This document shows, piece after piece, positions 5,496 to 13,257 of a stretch of 37,238 nt of DNA; the stretch's first letter is position 1; every line of letters starts with the position of its first letter. A program made the position numbers and the translations under genes. The notes under the pieces are model-generated. The model worked only from the letters and a program-made list of their open reading frames with translations. It had not been told where the DNA came from and searched no databases. Source of the DNA: Halorubrum trapanicum (GTDB lineage Archaea; Halobacteriota; Halobacteria; Halobacteriales; Haloferacaceae); assembly GCF_017873555.1 (NCBI RefSeq), contig NZ_JAGGKE010000020.1, positions 1 to 37,238 of the forward strand. Reading direction: 5' to 3'.

Positions 5496-7925
5496 ATGAC
5501 CGACTGTACGCTCTGTGACCTCCCGGTCGGGGAGGACCCGCACACCGCCCCCGACGTCGACGGAGAGTTCTGCTGTCGGGGGTGTCTCGCGGTCGCGCGC
5601 TCGCTCGACGACGTCGAGGACCTCGACGCGCTCGACGAGCGACGGCCGGACGCGGAGCCGGACGACGAGTTCGACGGGGAGACGGCGTTCTTCCACGTGG
5701 ACGGGATGCACTGCGCGACCTGCGAGTCGTTCCTCGAGATGACGGCCGGCGAGCAGGCGGGCGTCGCGGCCGCCGAGGCGAGCTACGCCACCGACACGAT
5801 CCGGGTCGACTACGACCCGGACGCGGTGAGCGCCGAGGAACTCCCCGGGCGGCTCTCTGTCGCCGGCTACACCGCGAGCGACCGCGCCGACCCGGACGAC
5901 GGGGACGACGACGCGGTCGTCCGGTTCCTGATCGGCGGCGGCTTCTTCGGGATGATGGCGATGCTGTGGTACGTCCTCTTCCTCTATCCGACCTACTTCG
6001 GGTACGAACCGATCCTCGATCTGGGCGGGGTCGCGGGCACCTACCTGTTCGCGCAGATCTGGGTGTTCGCCTCTATCGTGCTGTTTTACACCGGTTACCC
6101 GATCCTGCGAGGGGCGTACGTGAGCCTGCGGGCGCGACAGCCGAACATGGACCTCCTCGTGTCGCTCGCGGCCGGAAGCTCGTACGCGTACAGCACGCTC
6201 GCGCTGCTCGTCGGGCGGACCGACCTCTACTTCGACGTGACCATCGCCGTGGTCCTCGTCGTCACCGCCGGCAACCACTACGAGTCGGTCATCAAGCGAC
6301 GGGCGACCGGGATGCTCGCCGACCTGACGGCGACCGACGACCGCACCGTGCGGACGGAGGCGGGCGAGACCCTCGACGCCGACGAGGTCTCCCCCGGCGA
6401 CCGCCTCCTCGTGCGACCCGGCGAGCGCGTGCCGTTCGACGGGACCGTCGCCGGGGGGACCGCCGCGGTCGACGAGGCGCTCGTCACCGGCGAGTCGCTG
6501 CCGGCGACGAAACGCGAGGGCGACCCGGTCCGCGGGGGCACCGTCGTCACCGACTCGCCCGTCGTGATCGAGGTCGGCGAGGAGGCGGCGAACACCCTCG
6601 ACACCCTCGTGCGACTGCTGTGGGAGATCCAGAGCTCCCGCTCCGGGATCCAGCGGCTCGTCGACCGGCTGGCGACCGTGTTCGTCCCGCTCGTCGTCGC
6701 GGTCGCGGCCGTCGGCGCCCTCGCCACCCTGGCGCTCGGGTCGGCGCCGATCGACGCCGCGCTCGTGGGACTCACGGTGCTGATCGTCTCGTGTCCCTGC
6801 GCGCTCGGGCTGGCGACGCCGCTCGCGGTCGCCGCCGGGATCCGCGACGCCGCCGAGCGCGGCATCGTCGTCGTCTCCGACGCCGTCTTCGAGGCGGCCG
6901 CCGACGTCGACACCGTCGTCCTCGACAAGACCGGAACGCTCACCGACGGGGAGATGCGCCTGCTCGACGCGACCGCCGAGGAGGAGACCCCGGTCGACCG
7001 CGTCCGAGAGCGCGCGGCCGCCGTCGAGCGCGCCTCGGTCCACCCGGTCGCCGAGGCAATCGTCTCGGGGGTAGTAGGGGACGAGGGAGACCGCCCCGCG
7101 ACAGACGGCGGCGCCGCGGCCGCAGAGGACTCGGCGGCGGCCGGGACCGACGCTATCGGCGAGAGCGCCCCCCTCGAGACCCCCTCCGCGACCGACGTCG
7201 ACGTCTTCGACCGCGGGGTCGCCGGGCGCGTCGACGGCGACGAGGTCGTCGTCGGCCACCCCGACCTCTTCGACGAGCGCGGCTGGCCGGTCTCCGACCG
7301 GCTCCGCGAGGCGGGAGCGGCCGCGCGCGACCGCGGAAACGTCTCCGTTTACGTCGGCTGGGACGGCCGCGTGCGCGGGTTCCTCGCGGTCGGCGACGAG
7401 GTGCGCGACGGGTGGGAGACCGTCGTCACCGACCTCGACGCTGACGGCCGGCGCGTGGTCGTGCTCACCGGCGACGCGCCCGAAGCCGCGACGCGGTTCG
7501 TTGACCACCCGGCGATCGACGAGGTGTTCGCCGAGGTGCCGCCGGAGGCGAAAGCCGAGACGGTCCGGCGGCTCGGCGCGGACGGGTCGGTCGCGATGGT
7601 GGGCGACGGAAGCAACGACGCCCCCGCGCTCGCCGCGGCCGACCTCGGGATCTCGATCGCCTCCGGCACGGACCTCGCGGCGGACGCCGCCGACGCGGTC
7701 CTGCTCGACGACCGACTCTCGGCGGTCCCGGAGCTGTTCGCCGTCACGCGCGGGACGAACCGGCGGCTGAGACAGAACCTCGGCTGGGCGTTCGTCTACA
7801 ACGCGGCCGCGATCCCGTTGGCGTTGTCCGGCGTCCTCAACCCCCTGCTCGCCGCGCTCGCGATGGCGTCGAGCAGCCTCCTCGTGGTGACGAACTCGGC
7901 GCGCGCCGTTTATACGGACGACTGA
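5496..7925 (+). CDS. Copper-translocating P-type ATPase (CcoI/CopA2-like)
   Basis: An 809-residue P1B-type ATPase that moves Cu(I) across the cytoplasmic membrane. In order: a cysteine-rich N-terminal metal-binding domain (CTLC at 4-7, FCCRGC at 25-30), a heavy-metal-associated domain with GMHCATC (70-76), membrane helices from about 143 to 255, the actuator TGES (331-334), the CPC transport site in SCPCALG (433-435), the phosphorylated Asp in DKTGT (477-481), the nucleotide-domain HP (516-517) and GDGSND (about 702-707). The extra FCCRGC domain is typical of the CcoI/FixI/CopA2 branch, which supplies copper for oxidase assembly rather than for detoxification. This fits its place beside the ba3 oxidase genes. 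A low-complexity Ala/Gly/Asp insert follows about residue 530. Substrate choice is inferred. Confidence 0.93.
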   Translation: MTDCTLCDLPVGEDPHTAPDVDGEFCCRGCLAVARSLDDVEDLDALDERRPDAEPDDEFDGETAFFHVDGMHCATCESFLEMTAGEQAGVAAAEASYATDTIRVDYDPDAVSAEELPGRLSVAGYTASDRADPDDGDDDAVVRFLIGGGFFGMMAMLWYVLFLYPTYFGYEPILDLGGVAGTYLFAQIWVFASIVLFYTGYPILRGAYVSLRARQPNMDLLVSLAAGSSYAYSTLALLVGRTDLYFDVTIAVVLVVTAGNHYESVIKRRATGMLADLTATDDRTVRTEAGETLDADEVSPGDRLLVRPGERVPFDGTVAGGTAAVDEALVTGESLPATKREGDPVRGGTVVTDSPVVIEVGEEAANTLDTLVRLLWEIQSSRSGIQRLVDRLATVFVPLVVAVAAVGALATLALGSAPIDAALVGLTVLIVSCPCALGLATPLAVAAGIRDAAERGIVVVSDAVFEAAADVDTVVLDKTGTLTDGEMRLLDATAEEETPVDRVRERAAAVERASVHPVAEAIVSGVVGDEGDRPATDGGAAAAEDSAAAGTDAIGESAPLETPSATDVDVFDRGVAGRVDGDEVVVGHPDLFDERGWPVSDRLREAGAAARDRGNVSVYVGWDGRVRGFLAVGDEVRDGWETVVTDLDADGRRVVVLTGDAPEAATRFVDHPAIDEVFAEVPPEAKAETVRRLGADGSVAMVGDGSNDAPALAAADLGISIASGTDLAADAADAVLLDDRLSAVPELFAVTRGTNRRLRQNLGWAFVYNAAAIPLALSGVLNPLLAALAMASSSLLVVTNSARAVYTDD

Positions 7926-7949
7926 GGGGACCGACGAAGAGATCGACGT

Positions 7950-8338
7950 GTGCGGTGGCGCGTGCCGACGAGCGCCCGAAGGGCGCGAGTCGCACGCGCG
8001 AGGTCGTCGGGCGAAGCCCGACTGCCAGAGGCGCGTCGCGCCTCGTTGTCGCCGGCGCTACGCGCAGGGACCTTCGGTCCCTCGCTGGAGTCGGCGGGCC
8101 GGAGCGAAGCGGAGGACCGCCGACGAGGCTGGGGAGGCGTGAGGCTGCGGTGCGGTTGCGGTGCGGTTGCGGTGGGTGGGACTCAAAGGGGCAGTCGCGA
8201 GGACGAAGCACGACGACGCAAGCACCGCAACGAGGGAGCGGTAGCGACCGAGTGAGGAGCGCAGCGAGTCGCGCGAGTCCTCGCGACTGGGGCTTTGGAG
8301 TGGTTCACCGTCGGTCCGTGCTACGCTATTTATAAATA
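7950..8338 (-). repeat. Dispersed structured element, copy C
   Basis: One of the most complete copies. On the minus strand a TATA box (8327-8338) stands 13 nt after the rdx stop and about 26 nt before the conserved start (about 8285-8306, CCAAAGCCCCAGTCGC). The large stem pairs 8193-8204 with 8277-8288 (12 bp, perfect), followed by TGCCCCTTTGAGTCCC and the conserved CCTCCCCAGCCTC core (about 8126-8140). The second covarying stem has arms GTCGGCGG and CCGCCGAC around a conserved CCGGAGCGAAGCGG loop (about 8090-8126). Four hairpins with three-base loops are visible: 7972-7986, 8006-8022, GAGGCGC-GTC-GCGCCTC near 8028-8044, and AGGGACC-TTC-GGTCCCT near 8067-8083. The far end carries GTGCGGTGGCGCG. 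Confidence 0.85.
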
Positions 8339-8350
8339 AACGACCGAGTA

Positions 8351-8593
8351 CTATGCCGCCGCGCCGACGTACGGCTTGACTGATCGGACGATGGCGTCGA
8401 CGTCGTACTCGTCTTCCTCCTTGTCGAAGACGACCTCGTCGTCGGCGCGGACGACGAACACGCCCGCCTCGCCGGTCACCAGCGCGACCTCGTCGATGCT
8501 CTCGCCGAACTGTTTGAGGATCGCCTCGGAGACGTCCTGTGCGCGGTTCAACATGCCACAGGGGACGCAGTACTCGATTTCGACGCGTGTCAT
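8351..8593 (-). CDS. Rdx (SelT/SelW/SelH) family protein
   Basis: An 80-residue thioredoxin-like protein beginning MTRVEIEYCVPCGM. The C9-x2-C12 motif in the first loop and the KEEDEYDVDAIVRSVKPYV C-terminal half match the Rdx family (SelW-like proteins with Cys in place of Sec). These are small thiol redox proteins; the substrate is unknown. ATG 8593 is chosen because the family begins immediately before this beta strand; a longer frame upstream would add an unrelated Arg-rich segment. It lies between the Cu-ATPase and the haem synthase gene, so a link to oxidase or copper thiol chemistry is possible but unproven. The stop is 13 nt from the TATA box of repeat copy C. Confidence 0.85.
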   Translation of the reverse strand: MTRVEIEYCVPCGMLNRAQDVSEAILKQFGESIDEVALVTGEAGVFVVRADDEVVFDKEEDEYDVDAIVRSVKPYVGAAA

Positions 8594-8680
8594 GGCTCGC
8601 CGTAGGGCGCGGACCGGATTAAAAGGGCGGGTCGCGGCCGGTTCCAAGTCGCCTGAGACGGACATCGACCCCCGACCGCC

Positions 8681-10102
8681 TCAGACCACCAGCGCGTCGA
8701 CGACGACGGCGAACAGCAGCAGCCCGAGGTAGGCGTTCGAGGCGTGGAACGCGCGGAACGCCGCGCTCTCCGTCTGCTCGTAGTGGAGCTGAACGACCGT
8801 CCAGAGGAAGACGGCCCCGACAGCGACGCCGACGACCGCGTACAGCGCGCCGAGCGGGTCGGCGGCCGCGGCGAGCGCGACGGCGGCGACGAGCGTCGCG
8901 CCGAGGTACCAGAGGATGTGACGGCGCGTCGTCGTCTCGCCGCGGACGACGGGCATCATCGGGAAGCCGCCGCGCTCGTAGTCGTCCTTGTACGCCAGCG
9001 CGAGGTTGTAGAAGTGCGCGGGCGTCCACAGGAAGATCACGGCCGCGAGCAGCAGCCCGCCGCCGCCGACCTCGCCGGTGACCGCGGCCCAGCCGATGAG
9101 CGCCGGGAGCGCGCCGGCCGCGCCGCCGATGACCGTGTTCTGGACCGTGTTCGGCTTCAGTACGAGGGTGTAGACGACGCTGTAGAAGGCGATCGCGACC
9201 AGCCCGAGCGCGGCCGTCAGCGGGTTCACCGTCCAGAACAGCGCGAGCGAGACGAGCGCGAGGGAGCCGCCGAACGCGAGCGCGTGCGAGACGGGTACGA
9301 GGTCGGTCGCGAGCGGGCGGTCGCTGGTCCGCTGCATCCGCTTGTCCACGTCGCGTTCGAACACGTGGTTGAACGTTCCGGACGCGCCGATAGAGAGCGC
9401 GCCGCCGACGAGCGTCGCGGCCACGACGTACGGGGTGAAGCCGGGACCGCCCCCCGCCGCCACCGGCTCCGCCAGCGCCATCGCGGCCGCGGCGACGAGA
9501 CAGAGCAGCCACATCAGCCGCGGCTTCATCAGCCGGAAGTACGCCGCCGCGGTCGCCTTCAGCCGCGGGAGCGTCGCGGACGGAATATCCGGTTCGGGGG
9601 CGTCCTCGACCGGCGGAAGGTGATCGGTGCCGGGTTCGAAGCCCTCGGGGGCGTCGTCCGGCGCTCCGGTCTCGGTCTCCAGCCACCACGCGAGCGCGGC
9701 GAGGACGGTCCCGAAGATTCCGACGCCGAGGAGCAGGTGGGCGGAGCCGAGCGCGGCCGGGAGGTCGCCGACCGCGACGAGCGCGCCGACGCCGGCCTGC
9801 GCGGGGTAGACGACGAGCGCGACCGAGAGCGCTGCGCGGACCCGACGGTCGGCGCCGTCCCGCCACGCGAGCGCGGCGGAGAGGGCGACGAGGAGGCCGA
9901 CGACGACCGCGAGGACGCGGTGGCCGAGGGCGATCCACCCCTCGGTCGCCGTGGGGAGGGCGGCGCCGTTCCCGCAGGCGGGCCAGCCGCCGCAGGCGGC
10001 GGCCGCCTCCGTGAGGGAGGTGGTCGCGCCGACGACGACGAGGAGGTACACGCCCATCGCGGCCGCGGCCAACACCGCGGGGAATCGGTCTGGAAGCGTC
10101 AC
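8681..10102 (-). CDS. ctaB: Fused CtaA-half / CtaB haem O synthase
   Basis: A membrane protein of about 473 residues in two parts. The first about 145 residues hold four helices with GHRVLAVVVG and GSAHLLLG, each giving a conserved His, and an early Cys-containing loop (ACGGWPACG). This is like one four-helix half of haem A synthase (CtaA/Cox15). The rest is a UbiA-type protohaem farnesyltransferase with the Asp-rich motifs NHVFERDVDKRM followed by RTSDRPL, and YKDDYERGGFPMMP. It makes haem O and possibly haem A for the nearby oxidase. Start: an ATG at 10129 coincides with the TATA-like ACATATATGG, so I prefer the GTG at 10102 (VTLPDRFPAVL), about 29 nt downstream of the box. If 10129 is right the protein has 9 more residues. 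Confidence 0.88.
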   Translation of the reverse strand: MTLPDRFPAVLAAAAMGVYLLVVVGATTSLTEAAAACGGWPACGNGAALPTATEGWIALGHRVLAVVVGLLVALSAALAWRDGADRRVRAALSVALVVYPAQAGVGALVAVGDLPAALGSAHLLLGVGIFGTVLAALAWWLETETGAPDDAPEGFEPGTDHLPPVEDAPEPDIPSATLPRLKATAAAYFRLMKPRLMWLLCLVAAAAMALAEPVAAGGGPGFTPYVVAATLVGGALSIGASGTFNHVFERDVDKRMQRTSDRPLATDLVPVSHALAFGGSLALVSLALFWTVNPLTAALGLVAIAFYSVVYTLVLKPNTVQNTVIGGAAGALPALIGWAAVTGEVGGGGLLLAAVIFLWTPAHFYNLALAYKDDYERGGFPMMPVVRGETTTRRHILWYLGATLVAAVALAAAADPLGALYAVVGVAVGAVFLWTVVQLHYEQTESAAFRAFHASNAYLGLLLFAVVVDALVV

Positions 10103-10125
10103 GTGGCCCCGATTACGGAGCCGAC

Positions 10126-10136
10126 CCATATATGTT
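10126..10136 (-). promoter_or_regulatory. TATA box overlapping the alternative ctaB ATG
   Basis: The minus strand reads ACATATATGG, including the alternative ATG at 10129. With the usual spacing, transcription would start near 10102-10104, at the GTG used here as the start codon. Confidence 0.5.
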
Positions 10137-10199
10137 CCGCGCTTCGGAGAACGGCGGCGACGTGAGCTGAGACGGACGAGAACCGGCTTGGGTCCGCGG

Positions 10200-10652
10200 T
10201 CAGTCGCGCGTCGCGTCGGCGGCGTCGTCGCGCTCGGACAGGATCCGGTCGACGATGTCGCCGCTGGAGAGCAGTTCGCCCTCGTAGTTCGGCTCCCGGC
10301 CCGACGCGCGCTCGACGCGGCAGTCGACACCCCGGTCGTCGAGGGCGGCCGCGATGTCGGCCTCGTCGTGGTGCTGGTCGAACCCCAACACGATCACGTC
10401 GGGTTCGAGCCGCTCGATGGGGACGAACACGTCCTCCGGGTCGCCGAGGTGCGCCTCGTCGACCGCGTCGAGCGCGGCGACCATGTCTCGCCGCTGGCGG
10501 GCGCAAAGCACCGGCGCGGGCTTGTGGGTGACGTTGGTGCGGCGGGCGACGATGGCGTGGAGCTCGTCGCCGTACGTCGCCGCGTCTTCGAGGTAGTGGA
10601 CGTGGCCGGGGTGGAGCAGGTCGAACGTCCCCTGCGCGACGACCCGGGTCAT
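10200..10652 (-). CDS. ribL: Archaeal FAD synthetase RibL
   Basis: A 150-residue nucleotidyltransferase that adenylates FMN to FAD, the last step of flavin coenzyme synthesis in archaea. The N-terminal [14 protein letters not shown] carries the HxGH nucleotide-binding motif, followed by [13 protein letters not shown] and, near the C-terminus, the [10 protein letters not shown] segment equivalent to the ISST-type loop. The length matches RibL. ATG 10652 overlaps the stop of the upstream JAMM gene in an ATGA (10649-10652), so the two genes are co-translated. A slightly longer frame starting at 10661 is unlikely. Confidence 0.93.
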   Translation of the reverse strand: MTRVVAQGTFDLLHPGHVHYLEDAATYGDELHAIVARRTNVTHKPAPVLCARQRRDMVAALDAVDEAHLGDPEDVFVPIERLEPDVIVLGFDQHHDEADIAAALDDRGVDCRVERASGREPNYEGELLSSGDIVDRILSERDDAADATRD

Positions 10653-11170
10653 CGGAACCACGAGAGGAAGCCGCCGGAGTCGCGTCGCTCCTCGCCGATC
10701 TCGCGGTCGATGTCCTCCTGAGTGAAATCGAAGAAGTGCTCGTCGGGCACCTCCACGTCGAGCACGTCGAGGGTGGTCTGGGTCCCCTCGTTGTCGAACG
10801 CCTTCCAGTCGCCCCAGCCGTAGGGGGCGCCGACGATGATGTGGACCTTTCCCTGTCCGAAGGTGGCGAGGTCGGCGTCGCTCGGCCGCAGCGCCCCGTT
10901 CGGGTGCGAGTGGACCGAGCCGACCGCGCGCATGTCGTTCGGCTTCATGTGGGACCGGACGCTGGCGCTCGTCGGACTCGACTCCGTGCCCGGGATGACG
11001 AGCACGTCGGTTATCACCTGGCCGTCCCGGTCGAGGTCCAGCTTCCGGGCGTCGTCCGCGCGGAGGAACCCCATGTACTCGTTGGGGTGCGTCTCCTCGC
11101 TCGCCTCGAGGACGAAGTCCAAGGTCTCTCGGGCGATCCCGAGGAGCTCGTCCGAGCGGAACAGTCGCAT
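10649..11170 (-). CDS. JAMM/MPN+ metalloprotease (JAB1/Mov34 family)
   Basis: A 173-residue protein with a complete JAMM zinc site: E31 in [10 protein letters not shown]87 and H89 in VHSHPNG, then S97 and D100 in RPSDAD. Archaeal JAMM proteases cleave isopeptide bonds to ubiquitin-like SAMP proteins; HvJAMM1 of Haloferax is a demonstrated desampylase. This protein resembles the second Haloferax paralogue (JAMM2), which as I recall also lies next to ribL, so activity here is inferred only. ATG 11170 is preferred to an Arg-rich upstream extension because a minus-strand CCTATGAGG box is about 27 nt upstream. It forms an operon with ribL and is divergent from the RecJ-like gene. Confidence 0.88.
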   Translation of the reverse strand: MRLFRSDELLGIARETLDFVLEASEETHPNEYMGFLRADDARKLDLDRDGQVITDVLVIPGTESSPTSASVRSHMKPNDMRAVGSVHSHPNGALRPSDADLATFGQGKVHIIVGAPYGWGDWKAFDNEGTQTTLDVLDVEVPDEHFFDFTQEDIDREIGEERRDSGGFLSWFR

Positions 11171-11286
11171 GAGCGAGACAAGTCGCCGTCGCCTCATAGG
11201 GGTTCCGGACCGCGAGACGCGGGAGGATTCAGCTCCCCGAGCGTCGAGAGAACAGGCTTAACACCGGCCGTTCCCGAAAAGTGTCT
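11171..11286. promoter_or_regulatory. Divergent promoter region, JAMM / RecJ-like
   Basis: On the minus strand CCTATGAGG (about 11193-11201) lies about 27 nt before the JAMM ATG. On the plus strand GCTTAACA (about 11254-11261) lies about 29 nt before the RecJ-like ATG at 11287. Both positions suit leaderless transcripts. Confidence 0.45.
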
Positions 11287-13233
11287 ATGAGCGAAAACAC
11301 CGCCGGGGATTCCGGCACGCGGGGCGATTCGAGCCCCGAACCCGACGCCGACGCGGCGGAGGGGACGACCGGCGACCGCCCGGTCGTCTACGACCTGGCA
11401 CCGGACTGCACCCTCGGAGACGCCGAGGTCGACGCCGTATACCACGCCGAGGTCAACGGCGTCGTCGACTACGGCGTGTTCGTCGACCTCTCCGACGCCC
11501 TCTCCGGACTCGTCCACGAGTCGAACCTCGACGGCGACTACGCGGTCGGCGACCGACTGGTCGTCCGGCTGACCGAGGTGAAGGAGAACGGCGACGTCGC
11601 GTTCGACGACGTCGACGTTGACGACTACCACACCGAGACGGTCGCCCACGAACCGACCGTCTCGCGGGTCCGCGGTCTCACCCCGGGCGACGAGGTGACG
11701 GTCGAGGGCGAGGTCGTCCAGGCGAAACAGACCGGCGGTCCCACCATCTTCGCCGTCGCCGACGCCTCCGGCGTCCTCTCCTGTGCCGCCTTCGAGTCCG
11801 CCGGCGTCCGGGCGTACCCCGAGGTCGAGGTCGGCGACATGGTCCACGTCGCGGGGACGATCGAGAGCCGGGAGAACGCGCTCCAGCTGGAGGTCGACTC
11901 GCTGAAGCGACTTCCCGACGAGCGCGCCCCAGAGGCCCGCGAGCGCTACGAGGCGGCCCTCGACGAGCGCGCGGAGCCGGCCGACGTCGACCCCCTCGTC
12001 GAGTGGGAGGCGTTCGAGCCGATCCACGAGGACCTCCGCGAGCTGGCGCGGCTGCTCCGTCGGACCGTCCTCGCCGGCCGCCCGATCCGCGTCCGCCACC
12101 ACGCCGACGGCGACGGGATGTGCGCCGCGATCCCCGTCCAGCTCGCCCTCGAGAACTTCGTTCAGGAGGTCCACGGGGACCCGGACGCGGCGCGACACCT
12201 GTTCAAGCGGCTCCCGAGCAAGGCGCCGTACTACGAGATGGAGGACGTCACCCGCGACCTCAACTTCGCCCTGGAGGGGCGCGCCCGTCACGGCCAGAAG
12301 CTCCCTTTCCTCCTGATGCTCGACAACGGCTCGACCGAGGAGGACGTGCCGGCCTACGAGAACCTCGCGCACTACGACATCCCCATCGCGGCCGTCGACC
12401 ACCACCACCCCGACCCCGAGGCGGTCGAGCCGCTGCTCGACGCTCACGTGAACCCCTACCTCCACGACGAGGACTACCGGGTCACCACCGGGATGATGTG
12501 CGTCGAGCTCGCCCGCCTCGTCGACCCGTCGCTCACCGAGGAACTGGAGCACGTGCCGGCGGTCGCCGGTCTCTCCGACCGCTCGAAGGCGGAGGCGATG
12601 GACGACTACGTCGCGCTCGCCGAGGACGCGGGCTACGACGAGTCCGACCTCCTCGACATCGGCGAGGCGCTCGACTACGCCGCCCACTGGCTCCGCTACT
12701 CCGAGGGGAAGACGCTCGTCAACGACGCACTGAACGTGGGGTGTGACGACGAACAGCGCCACGAGGAGCTCGTCGAGTTCCTCTCGGAGCGCGCCGAACG
12801 CGACGTGGACCGCCAGCTCGACGCCGTCGACGACCACGTCGAACACGAGCGGCTCGCCTCCGGCGCGCACCTCTACCGCATCGACCTCGACGAGTACGCC
12901 CACCGGTTCACCTACCCCGCGCCGGGCAAGACCACCGGCGAACTCCACGACACGAAGGTGAAAGAGACCGGCGACCCCGTGATCACCATCGGCTACGGGC
13001 CCGACTTCTGCGTCCTCCGTTCGGACGGGGTCCGGCTCGACATCCCGAACATGGTGACCGAGCTGAACGAGGAGCTGCCCGAGGCCGGCGTCTCCGGCGG
13101 CGGCCACCTCGTCGTCGGCTCCATCAAGTTCGTGAAGGGACGCCGGAGCGAGGTGATAGAGGCGCTGGTCGCGAAGATGGCGGACGCCGAGATCGACGAG
13201 GCGCTCTCGTCGACCATCGCGCTCGACGACTGA
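11287..13233 (+). CDS. recJ3: S1/OB-DHH RecJ-like nuclease (RecJ3-type)
   Basis: A 648-residue DHH-family phosphoesterase. After an acidic disordered N-terminus (1-30) come an S1-type RNA-binding domain (about 35-100, with GVFVDLSDALSGLVHESNL), a second OB-fold domain (about 115-205), the DHH catalytic domain with RHHADGDG and AAVDHHHPD as metal-binding motifs, and a DHHA1 domain with SGGGHLVVGSIKF near the end. This architecture is that of haloarchaeal RecJ3/RecJ4, which as I recall bind an archaeal RNase J in a complex; exonuclease activity on DNA or RNA is inferred. ATG 11287 is used; a GTG 6 nt upstream is the alternative. A ribonuclease of the beta-CASP class is encoded at 34456. Confidence 0.88.
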   Translation: MSENTAGDSGTRGDSSPEPDADAAEGTTGDRPVVYDLAPDCTLGDAEVDAVYHAEVNGVVDYGVFVDLSDALSGLVHESNLDGDYAVGDRLVVRLTEVKENGDVAFDDVDVDDYHTETVAHEPTVSRVRGLTPGDEVTVEGEVVQAKQTGGPTIFAVADASGVLSCAAFESAGVRAYPEVEVGDMVHVAGTIESRENALQLEVDSLKRLPDERAPEARERYEAALDERAEPADVDPLVEWEAFEPIHEDLRELARLLRRTVLAGRPIRVRHHADGDGMCAAIPVQLALENFVQEVHGDPDAARHLFKRLPSKAPYYEMEDVTRDLNFALEGRARHGQKLPFLLMLDNGSTEEDVPAYENLAHYDIPIAAVDHHHPDPEAVEPLLDAHVNPYLHDEDYRVTTGMMCVELARLVDPSLTEELEHVPAVAGLSDRSKAEAMDDYVALAEDAGYDESDLLDIGEALDYAAHWLRYSEGKTLVNDALNVGCDDEQRHEELVEFLSERAERDVDRQLDAVDDHVEHERLASGAHLYRIDLDEYAHRFTYPAPGKTTGELHDTKVKETGDPVITIGYGPDFCVLRSDGVRLDIPNMVTELNEELPEAGVSGGGHLVVGSIKFVKGRRSEVIEALVAKMADAEIDEALSSTIALDD

Positions 13234-13257
13234 TACGGAGGCGAACCCCGAACGGAG

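Noticed and set aside
5313..7508. Long open frame antisense to the Cu-ATPase (731 codons)
   Set aside because: High GC makes the complementary frames open. The translation is Arg/Gly/Asp-rich with no domain, while the plus strand shows every P-type ATPase motif.
7837..8211. Arg/Pro-rich open frames in the repeat copies (also near 19669-19989 and 1596-1943), some reading DCPFESH
   Set aside because: They recur because the repeat recurs, have frames broken between copies, lack acidic haloarchaeal composition, and the sequence conservation follows base pairing, not codons.
11194..13107. Long open frame antisense to the RecJ-like gene
   Set aside because: Val/Arg/Gly-rich shadow of the DHH gene without any motif; the plus-strand protein has S1, OB and DHH motifs.
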